DNA from: Lepidurus packardi
Taxonomy: Eukaryota > Arthropoda > Branchiopoda > Notostraca > Triopsidae
Reading direction: 5' to 3'
Assembly: GCA_023053545.1 (NCBI GenBank)
Contig: JAKZAN010000005.1
Span: forward strand, 186,001-250,000
DNA: 64,000 bases
This document shows, piece after piece, positions 1 to 10,243 of this stretch. A model generated the notes under the pieces. That model did no database searches and was not told the origin of the DNA. It was given only the letters and a program-made list of their open reading frames with translations. Both the position numbers and the translations under genes were made by a program. The stretch's first letter is position 1. Every line of letters begins with the position of its first letter.

Positions 1-3000
1 CGTAAGTAATTAATTAAGGAATTAATTTAGTCGGTAAGGAATTAATTCAGTCCGTAAGGAATTAATTCAGTCCGTAAGGAATTAATTCAGTCCGTAAGGA
101 ACTAATTAAGTCCGAAAGGAATTAATTCAGTCCGTAAGGAACTAATTCAGTCCGTAAGGAATTAATTCAATCCGTAAGGATTTAATTCAGTCCGTAAGGT
201 ATTAATTCAGTCCGTAATCGACTAATTAAGTCCGAAATGAATTAATTCAGTCCGTATGAAATTAATTCAGTCCGTAAGGAATTAATTAATGAATTAATTC
301 AGTCCGTAAGGAATTAATTAAGGAATTAATTCAGTCCGTAAGGAATTAATTCAGTCCGTAAGGAATTAATTCAGTCCGTAAGGTATTAATTCAGTCCGTA
401 AGGTATTAATTCAGTCCGTAAGGAATTAATTCAGTCCGTATGGAATTAATTCAGTCCGTAAGGAATAAGTTCAGTACGTAAGGAAATAATTCAGTCCGTA
501 ATAAATTAATTAAGTCCGTAATGAATTAATTCATTACTTACTGAATTAATTAAGTCCATAAGGAATTAATTCAGTCTGTAAGGATTTAATTAAGTCCGTA
601 AAGAATTAATTCAGTCCGAAATCGATTAATTAAGTCCGTAATGAATTAATTCAGTCCGTAAGGAATTAATTCAGTCCGTAAGGAATTAATTCAGTCCGTA
701 AGGAATAAATTCAGTCCGTAAGGAATTAATTCATTCCGTAAGGAATTATTTCAGTCCGTAATTAATTAATTCATTACTTACTGAATTAATTAAGTCCATA
801 AGGAATTAATTAAGTCTGTAAGGATTTAATTACGTCCGTAATGAATTAATTCAGTACGAAATCGATTAATTAAGTCCGTAATGAATTAATTCAGTCCGTA
901 AGGAATTAATTCAGTCCGAAGGAATTAATTCAGTCCGTAAGGAATTAATTCAGTCCGTAAGGAATTAATTCAGTCCGTAAGGAATAAGTTCAGTACGTAA
1001 GGAATTAATTCAGTCCGTAATAAATTAATTAAGTCCGTAATGAATTAATTCAGTCCGTATGAAATTAATTCAGTCCGTAAGGAATTAATTAAGGAATTAA
1101 TTCAGTCCGTAAGGAATTTATTCAGTAAGAAAGGAATTCAATCAATCCTAAAGAATTAATTCAGTCCGTAAGGAAATAATTCAGTCCGTAAGGAATTAAT
1201 TCAGTCCGTAAGGATTTAATTCAGTCCGTAAGGTATTAATTCAGTCTGTAAGGAATTAATTCAGTCCGTAAGGAATTAATTCAGTCCGTAAGGAATTAAT
1301 TCAGTCCGTAAGGAATTAATTCAGTCCGTAAGGAATAAGTTCAGTACGTAAGGAATTAATTAAGTCCGTAATGGATTAATTAATTCCGTAATGAATTAAT
1401 TCAGTCCGTATGAATTTAATTCAGTCCGTAAGGAATTAATTAAGGAATTAATTCAGTCCGTAAGGAATTTATTCAGTAAGAAAGGAATTCAATCAATCCT
1501 AAAGAATTAATTCAGTCCGTAAGGAAATAATTCAGTCCGTAAGGAATTAATTCAGTCCGTAAGGAATTAATTCAGTCCGTAAGGAATTAATTCAGTCCGT
1601 AAGGAATTAATTCAATCCGTAAGGAATTAATTCAGTTCGTAAGGAATTAATTCAGTCCGTAAGGAATTATTTCAGTCCGTAATTAATTCATTCATTCCTT
1701 ACGGAATTAATTAAGTCCATAATGAATTAATTCAGTCCGTAAGGAATTAATAAAATCGGTACGGAATTAATTCAGACCGTAATAGTCCGTAAGGAATTAA
1801 TTCAGTCCGTAAGGAATTAATTCAGTCCGTAAGGAATTATTTCAGTCCGTAATTAATTAACTCATTCCTTACGGAATTAATTCAGTCCATAAGGAATTAA
1901 TTCAGTCTTTAAGGATTTAATTAAGTCCGTAATGAATTAATTCAGTCCGAAATCGATTAACTAAGTCCGTAATGAATTAATTCAGTCCGTATGAAATTAA
2001 TTTAGTCCGTAAGGAATTAATTAAGGAATTAATTCAGTCCGTAAGGAATTCATTCAGTCCGTAAGGAATTAATTCAGTCCGTAAGGAATTAATTCAGTCC
2101 GTAAGGAATTATTTCAGTCCGTAATTAATTAATTCATTCCTTACGTAATTAATTAAGTCCATAAGGAATTAATTCAGTCGGTAAGGATTTAATTAAGTCC
2201 GTAATGAATTAATTCAGTCCGTAAGGAATTAATTCAGTCCGTAAGGAATTAATTCAGTCCGTAAGGAATTAATTCAGTCCGTAAGGAATAAGTTCAGTAC
2301 GTAAGGAATTAATTAAGTCCGTAATGGATTAATTAATTCCGTAATGAATTAATTCAGTCCGTATGCATTTAATTCAGTCCGTAAGGAATTAATTAAGGAA
2401 TTAATTCAGTCCGTAAGGAATTTATTCAGTAAGAAAGGAATTCAATCAATCCTAAAGAATTAATTCAGTCCGTAAGGAAATAATTCAGTCCGTAAGGAAT
2501 TAATTCAGTCCGTAAGGAATTAATTCAGTCCGTAAGGAATTAATTCAGTCCGTAAGGAATTAATTCAATCCGTAAGGAATTAATTCAGTCCGTAAGGAAT
2601 TAATTCAGTCCGTAAGGAATTATTTCAGTCCGTAATTAATTCATTCATTCCTTACGGAATTAATTAAGTCCATAATGAATTATTCAGTCCGTAAGGAATT
2701 AATAAAATCGGTACGGAATTAATTCAGACCGTAATAGTCCGTAAGGAATTAGTTCAGTCCGTAAGGAATTAATTCAGTCCGTAAGGAATTAATTCAGTCC
2801 GTAAGGTATTATTTCAGTCCGTAATTAATTAATTCATTCCTTACGGAATTAATTCAGTCCATAAGGAATTAATTCAGTCTTTAAGGATTTAATTAAGTCC
2901 GTAATGAATTAATTCAGTCCGAAATCGATTAATTAAGTCCGTAATGAATTAATTCAGTCCGTATGAAATTAATTCAGTCCGTAAGGAATTAATTAAGAAA

Positions 3001-6000
3001 TTAATTCAGTCCGTAAGGAATTAATTCAGTCCGTAAGGAATTATTTCAGTCCGTAATTCATTAATTCATTCCTTACGGAATTAATTAAGTCCATAAGGAA
3101 TTAACTCAGTCTGTAAGGATTTAATTAAGTCCATAATAAACTAATTCAGTCCGTAAGGAATTAATAAAATCGGTACGGAATTAATTCAGACCGTAATAGT
3201 CCGTAAGGAATTAATTCAGTCCGTAAGGAATTAATTCAGTCCGTAAGGAATTAATTCAGTCCGTAAGGAATTAATTCAGTCCGTAAGGTATTATTTCAGT
3301 CCGTAATTAATTAATTCATTCCTTACGGAATTAATTCAGTCCATAAGGAATTAATTCAGTCTTTAAGGATTTAATTAAGTCCGTAATGAATTAATTCAGT
3401 CCGAAATCGATTAATTAAGTCCGTAATGAATTAATTCAGTCCGTATGAAATTAATTCAGTCCGTAAGGAATTAATTAAGGAATTAATTCAGTCCGTAAGG
3501 AATTAATTCAGTCCGTAAGGAATTATTTCAGTCCGTAATTAATTAATTCATTCCTTACGGAAATAATTAAGTCCATAAGGAATTAACTCAGTCTGTAAGG
3601 ATTTAATTAAGTCCGTAATGAATTAATTCAGTCCGTAAGGAATTAATTCAGTCAGTAAGGAATTAATTCAATCCGTAAGGAATTAATTCAGTCCGTAAGG
3701 AATTAATTCAGTTCGTAAGGTATTAATTCAGTCCGTAAGGAATTAATTCAGTCCGTAAGGAATTCATTCAGTCCGTAAGGAATTAATTCAGTCCGTAAGG
3801 GATAAGTTCAGTACGTAAGGAATTAATTCAGTCCGGAATAAATTAATTAAGTCCGTAATGAATTAATTCAGTCCGTATGAAATTAATTCAGTCCGTAAGG
3901 AATTCATTCAGTCCGTAAGGAATTAATTCCGTAAGAAAGGAATTCAATCAATCCTAAAGAATTAATTCAGTCCGTAAGGAACTAATTCAGTCCGTAAGGA
4001 ATTAATTAAGTCCGTAAGGAATTAATTCAGTCCGTAAGGAATTAATTCAGTCCGTAAGGAATTAATTCAGTCCGTAAGGAATTAATTCAGTCCGTAAGGA
4101 ATAAGTTCAGTACGTAAGGAATTAATTAAGTCCGTAATGGATTAATTAATTCCGTAATGAATTAATTCAGTCCGTATGAATTTAATTCAGTCCGTAAGGA
4201 ATTAATTAAGGAATTAATTCAGTCCGTAAGGAATTTATTCAGTAAGAAAGGAATTCAATCAATCCTAAAGAATTAATTCAGTCCGTAAGGAAATAATTCA
4301 GTCCGTAAGGAATTAATTCAGTCCGTAAGGAATTAATTCAGTCCGTAAGGAATTAATTCAGTCCGTAAGGAATTAATTCAATCCGTAAGGAATTAATTCA
4401 GTCCGTAAGGAATTAATTCAGTCCGTAAGGAATTATTTCAGTCCGTAATTAATTCATTCATTCCTTACGGAATTAATTAAGTCCATAATGAATTAATTCA
4501 GTCCGTAAGGAATTAATAAAATCGGTACGGAATTAATTCAGACCGTAATAGTCCGTAAGGAATTAATTCAGTCCGTAAGGAATTAATTCAGTAAGAAAGG
4601 AATTCAATCAATTCTAAAGAATTAATTCAGTCCGTAAGGAACTAATTCAGTCCGTAAGAAATTAATTCAGTCCGTAAGGAATTAATTCAGTCCGTAAGGA
4701 GTTAATTAAGTCCGTAAGGAATTAATTCAATCCGGAAGGAATTATTTCAGTCCGTAATTAATTCATTCATTCCTTACGGAATTATTTAAGTCCATAATGA
4801 ATTAATTCAGTCCGTAAGGAATTAATAAAATCGGTACGGAATTAATTCAGACCGTAAGGAATTAATTCAGTCCGTAAGGAATTAATTCAGTCCGTAAGGA
4901 TTTAATTCAGTCCGTATGAAATTAATTCAGTCCGTAAGGAATTCATTCAGTCCGTAAGGAATTAATTCAGTCCGTAAGGAATTAATTCAGTCCATAAGGA
5001 ATTATTTCAGTCCGTAATTAATTAATTCATTCCTTACGGAATTAATTAAGTCCATAAGGAATTAATTCAGTCTCTAAGGATTTAATTAAGTCCGTAATGA
5101 ATTAATTCAGTTTGAAATCGATTAATTAAGTCCGTAAGGAATTAATTCAGTCCGTATGAAATTAATTCAGTCCATAAGGAATTAATTAAGGAATTAATTC
5201 AGTCCGTAAGGAATTAATTCAGTCCGTAAGGAATTAATTCAGTCCGTAAGGAATTAGTTCAGTCCGTAAGGAATTAATTCAGTCCGTAAGGAATTATTTC
5301 TGTCCGTAATTAATTAATTCATTCCTTACGGAATTAATTAAGTCCATAAGGAATTAATTCAGTCTGTAAGGATTTAATTAAGTCCGTAATGAATTAATTC
5401 AGTCCGTAAGGAATTAATTCAGTCCGTAAGGAATTAATTCAGTCCGTAAGGAATTAATTCAGTCCGTAAGGAATTAATTCAGTCCGTAAGGAATTATTTC
5501 TGTCCGTAATTAATTAATTAATTCCTTACGGAATTAATTAAGTCCATAAGGAATTAATTCAGTCTGTAAGGATTTAATTACGTCCGTAATGAATTAATTC
5601 AGTCCGAAATCGATTAATTAAGTCCGTAATGAATTAATTCAGTCCGTATGAAATTAATTCAGTCCGTAAGGAATTAATTAAGGAATTAATTCAGTCCGTA
5701 AGGAATTAATTCAGTCCGTAAGGAATTATTTCAGTCCGTAATTAATTAATTCAGTCCGTAATAAATTAATTCAGTCCGTAATGAATTAATTCAGTCCGTA
5801 AGGAATTAATTCAGTAAGAAAGGAATTCAATCAATTCTAAAGAATTAATTCAGTCCGTAAGGACCTAATTCAGTCCGTAAGGAATTAATTCAGTCCGTAA
5901 GGAATTAATTCAGTCCGTAAGGAATTAATTAAGTCCGTAAGGAATTAATTCAGTCCGTAAGGAATTATTTCAGTCCGTAATTAATTCATTCATTCCTTAC

Positions 6001-6239
6001 GGAATTAATTAAGTCCATAATGAATTAATTCAGTCCGTAAGGAATTAATAAAATCGGTACGGAATTAATTCCGACCGTAATAGTCCGTAAGGAATTAATT
6101 CAGTCCGTAAGGAATTAATGCAGTCCGTAAGGAATTAATTCAGTCCGTAAGGAATTATTTCAGTCAGTAAGGAATTAATTCAGTCCGTAAGGAATTAATT
6201 CAGTCCGTAAAGAATTAATTCAGTCCGTAAGGAATTAAT
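1..6239 (+). repeat. 20-bp satellite array, subfamily A
   Basis: Tandem monomers with consensus GGAATTAATTCAGTCCGTAA fill this stretch. Common variants change the middle to TTAAGTCC, the start to GGATTTAA or GGTATTAA, or the end to CCGTAATG or CCGTATGA. A recurring pair of diverged monomers (containing GTAAGAAAGGAATTCAATCA) keeps the 20-bp register, and truncated 12-bp monomers (GGAATTAATTAA) shift it. Every few hundred bases a monomer is inverted, giving CATTCCTTACGG. Nothing in it codes. The order of variants recurs from 13206, so this is a higher-order repeat rather than a simple array. The array continues beyond the left edge of the window. Confidence 0.97.
1677..1704. repeat. Example of an inverted-monomer palindrome in the satellite
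   Basis: A forward CCGTAA and an inverted TTACGG lie about 28 bp apart, separated by AATTAATTCATT-type sequence, forming an imperfect palindrome able to fold as a short hairpin. The same arrangement recurs throughout subfamily A, for example at 2819-2846, and marks the higher-order units. It is essentially absent from subfamily B. Confidence 0.8.
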
Positions 6240-7355
6240 TCAGTCCGTAAAGAATTTATTAAGTCCGTAAGAAATTAATTAAGTCCGTAAGGAATTTGTT
6301 CAGTCCTTAAGGAATTAATTAAGTCCGTTAGGAATTAATGAAGTCCGTAAGGAATTAATTCAGTCCGTAAAGAATTAATTCAGTCCGTAAAGTGTTAATT
6401 AAGTCCGTAAAGAATTAATTCAGTCCGTAAGGAATTAATTCAGTCCGCAACGAATTAATTATTTCCGTAAGGAAATAATTAAGTCCGTAAGTAATTTATT
6501 AAGTCCGTAAGGAATTAATTAAGTCTGTACGGAATTTGTTCAGTCCGTAAGGAATTAATTCAGTAAGAAAGGAATTCAATCAATCCTAAAGAATTAATTC
6601 AGTCCGTAAGGAATTAATTAAGTCCGTAAGGAATTTATTAAGTCCGTAAGAAATTTGTTCAGTCCGTAAGGAATTAATTAAGTCCGTAAGGAATTTATTA
6701 AGTCCGTAAAGAATTAATTCAGTCCGTAAGGAATTAATTCAGTCCGTAAAGAATTAATTAAGTCCGTAATGAATTAATTAAGTCCGTAAGGAATTTGTTC
6801 TGTCCGTAAGGAATTAATTAAGTCCGTAAGGAATTTGTTCAGTCCTTAAGGAATTAATTAAGTCCGTAAGGAATTAATTCAGTCCGTAAAGAATTAATTC
6901 AGTCCGTAAAGTGTTAATTAAGTCCGTAAGGAATTAATTCAGTCCGTAAGGAATTAGTTCAGTCCGCAACGAATGAATTAAGTCCGTAAGGAAATAATTA
7001 AGTCCGTAAGTAATTTATTAAGTCCGTAAGGAATTAATTAAGTCCGTAAGGAATTTGTTCAGTCCGTAAGGAATTAATTCAGTAAGAAAGGAATTCAATC
7101 AATCCTAAAGAATTAATTCAGTCCGTAAGAAATTAATTAAGTCCGTAAGGAATTAATTAAGTCCGTAAAGAATTAATTCAGTCCGTAAGGAATTAATTCA
7201 GTCCGTAAAGAATTAATTAAGTCCGTAAGGGATTAATTCAGTCCGTAATGAATTAATTCAGTCCGTAAAGAATTATTTAAGTCCGTAAGGAATTAATTCA
7301 GTCCGTAATGAATTAATTCAGTCCGTAAGGAATTAATTAAGTCCGTAAGGAATTT
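6240..7355 (+). repeat. 20-bp satellite array, subfamily B
   Basis: The same 20-bp monomer is present, but the variants change abruptly. Units with AATTTGTTCAGTCC, AATTTATTAAGTCC and CCGTAAAGTG or CCGCAACGAA appear, while the inverted CATTCCTTACGG units of the preceding stretch are missing. The final units before the gag fragment (about 7080-7355) are repeated almost exactly at about 9120-9384, so this edge belongs to the tandem duplication that contains the gag fragment. Confidence 0.92.
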
Positions 7356-8061
7356 CGAAATGGCCCACCTTTTGACATTTCCGGCATTTTTCTTTTCGGG
7401 CTCTACAGTCTTGTAGCTGCTTGTGCCACGCCTTTCCGCAAAATTTGCATTTCTGATTTTGACGTTTTTGCTTATGTTCCGTTTTGAGTTTGTTGACTTG
7501 CCCTTCCTCCTCTTCAGTGTTGGTCTTCATTTCCTTTAGCTGCTTGCGTACGAGTTCAAACGCGTTTCCTTTTTCCAATAGTGTAGCCAGCGACCATCCT
7601 GGATTCGTTAATGCCTCAGACTTCAATTTTCTCGAGTTGCACGCCAGTACGATTTGTGATTTTACTTCTTCTTCTTTGTCGATAAATTGACATCCATCTC
7701 CCATTTTGTCCAGCCTGGTGTGTAGCTCGTCCAGTGTTTCATCCACCTGTTGCCTCACGTTCCGAAATAGGAATCTGTTGTACATGACGTTCTCTTGTGG
7801 ATTGAAATGGGCGGTTAAAACCCGTTTGGCTGTCACATATACGTCTTCGCCCAAGGCAGGTTTGGTGTCGAGCTTGCTGTACACGTCATGCACCTTTTTT
7901 CCGGCGTAATGCAGAAGTGCGGGCAGCTTCCTCTGTTTGCCTGATATGTCACAAACCACTACGAAATTCTCAAGCCTCTTCAGCCAATCTCTCCACCTTG
8001 TGCCGATGGTAGCTTTTTCACCCTCGTACTGGAATGGCTCCATTGTCGCGTATGCTTCCAT
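7356..8061 (-). pseudogene. Ty3/Gypsy-like Gag fragment, copy 1
   Basis: An open minus-strand frame starts at an ATG at 8061 and encodes about 235 residues of retrotransposon Gag. The N-terminal part has a capsid-like helical region (WRDWLKRLENFVV, then an RFLFRNVRQQ segment). The C-terminal part has a basic stretch and zinc knuckles: one CX2CX4HX4C-like motif (CKFCGKAWHKQLQDC) and a second, CRKCQKVGHF, that is cut before its last cysteine by the junction with satellite. The family looks like the Mag/K02A2.6-type branch of Ty3/Gypsy, an assignment made from Gag alone. No protease, RT or integrase follows. The frame is intact in this copy, unlike in the second copy 2029 bp away. Confidence 0.85.
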
Positions 8062-8214
8062 GGCTTAATCACTTGAGGAATGCACTGGATAAGAAATATT
8101 GCCCACCTCGTCGCCAATGTTGTGTTCTCAAAGAAGGGTTAGTCAAGACTGCCTGTACTGATACCACGGCTTCCCCACCTGGCATCGCCTCAGGTACAAA
8201 GGACACGATACAAC
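8062..8214 (-). other. 5' leader and probable LTR-end remnant of the gag element, copy 1
   Basis: Upstream of the gag start on the minus strand is a leader that includes ACATTGGCGACGAGG, about 60 bp from the ATG. This resembles the junction of an LTR end (...ACA) with a primer-binding site in Ty3/Gypsy elements. About 100 further bases may be the 3' part of a 5' LTR, and the sequence then breaks directly into satellite (CGTAAGG). The LTR start and the priming tRNA cannot be identified. Confidence 0.5.
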
Positions 8215-9384
8215 ACGTAAGGAATTTATTAAGTCCGTAAGGAATTTATTAAGTCCGTAAGGAATTTGTTCAGTCCGTAAGGAATTAATTAAGTCCGTAA
8301 GGAATTAATTCAGTCCGTAATGAATTAATTCAGTCCGTAAAGAATTAATTCAGTCCGCAACGAATTAATTAAGTCCGTAAGGAAATAATTAAATCCGTAA
8401 GGAATTAATTCAGTCCATAAGGAATTAATTCAGTAAGAAAGGAATTCAATCAATCCTAAAGAATTAATTCAGTCCATAAGGAATTAATTCAGTAAGAAAG
8501 GAATTCAATCAATCCTAAAGAATTAATTCAGTCCGTAAGGAATTAATTAAGTCCGTAAGGAATTTAGTAAGTCCGTAAGGAATTTATTAAGTCGGTAAGG
8601 AATTTGTTCAGTCCGTAAGGAATTAATTAAGTCCGTAAGGAATTAATTAAGTCCGTAAAGAATTAATTCAATCCGTAAGGAATTAATTCAGTCTGTAAAG
8701 AATTATTTAAGTCCGTAAGGAATTAATGAAGTCCGTAAGGAATTAATTCAGTCCGTAAAGAATTAATTCAGTCCGTAAAGTGTTAATTAAGTCCGTAAGG
8801 AATTAATTCAGTCCGTAAAGAATTAATTAAGTCCGTAATGAATTAATTAAGTCCGTAAGTAATTTGTTCTGTCCGTAAGGAATTAATTAAGTCCGTAAGG
8901 AATTTGTTCAGTCCTTAAGGAATTAATTCAGTCCGTAAAGAATTAATTCAGTCCGTAAAGTGTTAATTAAGTCCGTAAGGAATTAATTCAGTCCGTAAGG
9001 AATTAGTACAGTCCGCAACGAATGAATTAAGTCCGTAAGGAAATAATTAAGTCCGTAAGTAATTTATTAAGTCCGTAAGGAATTAATTAAGTCCGTAAGG
9101 AATTTGTTCAGTCCGTAAGGAATTAATTCAGCAAGAAAGGAATTCAATCAATCCTAAAGAATTAATTCAGTCCGTAAGAAATTAATTAAGTCCGTAAGGA
9201 ATTAATTAAGTCCGTAAAGAATTAATTCAGTCCGTAAGGAATTAATTCAGTCCGTAAAGAATTAATTAAGTCCGTAAGGGATTAATTCAGTCCGTAATGA
9301 ATTAATTCAGTCCGTAAGGAATTAATTCAGTCCGTAATGAATTAATTCAGTCCGTAAGGAATTAATTAAGTCCGTAAGGAATTT
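8215..9384 (+). repeat. Satellite between the two gag fragments (subfamily B)
   Basis: This is 20-bp satellite of the AATTTGTTCAG/AATTTATTAAG subfamily. It includes several GTAAGAAAGGAATTCAATCA marker pairs (for example around 8430 and 8490), and the marker near 9130 is very like the one near 7082. Together with the gag fragment it forms a tandemly repeated unit of about 2.03 kb. Confidence 0.93.
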
Positions 9385-10089
9385 CGAAATGGCCCACCTT
9401 TTGACATTTCCGGCATTTTTCTTTTCGGGCTCTACAGTCTTGTAGCTGCTTGTGCCACGCCTTTCCGCAAAATTTGCATTTCTGATTTTGACGTTTTTGC
9501 TTATGTTCCGTTTTGAGTTTGTTGACTTGCCCTTCCTCCTCTTCAGTGTTGGTCTTCATTTCCTTTAGCTGCTTGCGTACGAGTTCAAACGCGTTTCCTT
9601 TTTCCAATAGTGTAGCCAGCGATCATCCTGGATTCGTTAATGCCTCAGACTTCAATTTTCTCGAGTTGCACGCCAGTACGATTTGTGATTTTACTTCTTC
9701 TTCTTTGTCGATAAATTGACATCCATCTCCCATTTTGTCCAGCTTGGTGTGTAGCTCGTCCAGTGTTTCATCCACCTGTTGCCTCACGTTCCGAAATAGG
9801 AATCTGTTGTACATGACATTCTCTTGTGGATTGAAATGGGCGGTTAAAACCCGTTTGGCTGTCACATATACGTCTTCGCCCAAGGCAGGTTTGGTGTCGA
9901 GTTGCTGTACACGTCATGCACCTTTTTTCCGGCGTAATGCAGAAGTGCGGGCAGCTTCCTCTGTTTGCCTGATATGTCACAAACCACTACGAAATTCTCA
10001 AGCCTCTTCAGCCAATCTCTCCACCTTGTGCCGATGGTAGCTTTTTCACCCTCGTACTGGAATGGCTCCATTGTCGCGTATGCTTCCAT
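9385..10089 (-). pseudogene. Ty3/Gypsy-like Gag fragment, copy 2 (disabled)
   Basis: This is a near-identical second copy of the fragment at 7356-8061, with the same satellite junction at the same gag position. Compared with copy 1 it has a C-to-T change (plus strand) near 9624 that converts a Trp codon (TGG) into a stop, and loss of one C near 9900 that shifts the frame. A few more single-base differences lie nearby. The shared breakpoints show that both copies descend from one capture event followed by duplication of a satellite-plus-gag unit. Confidence 0.88.
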
Positions 10090-10243
10090 GGCTTAATCAC
10101 TTGAGGAATGCACTGGATAAGAAATATTGCCCACCTCGTCGCCAATGTTGTGTTCTCAAAGAAGGGTTAGTCAAGACTTCCTGTACTGATACCACGGCTT
10201 CCCCACCTGGCATCTCCTCAGGTACAAAGGACACGATACAACT
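10090..10243 (-). other. 5' leader and probable LTR-end remnant, copy 2
   Basis: This is the counterpart of 8062-8214, with the same ACATTGGCGACGAGG-type motif and only a few substitutions. The satellite resumes with CTCGTAAGG, one base different from the copy 1 junction. Confidence 0.5.

Noticed and set aside
1-7355. Telomeric repeat array
   Set aside because: The 20-bp unit does not match known arthropod (TTAGG) or general telomere repeats, and orientation changes within the window. No chromosome end is indicated.
7484-8240. Plus-strand ORFs over the gag fragments
   Set aside because: They are antisense shadows of the minus-strand Gag frame, with biased composition and no recognisable domain. 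The same applies at 9513-10268.
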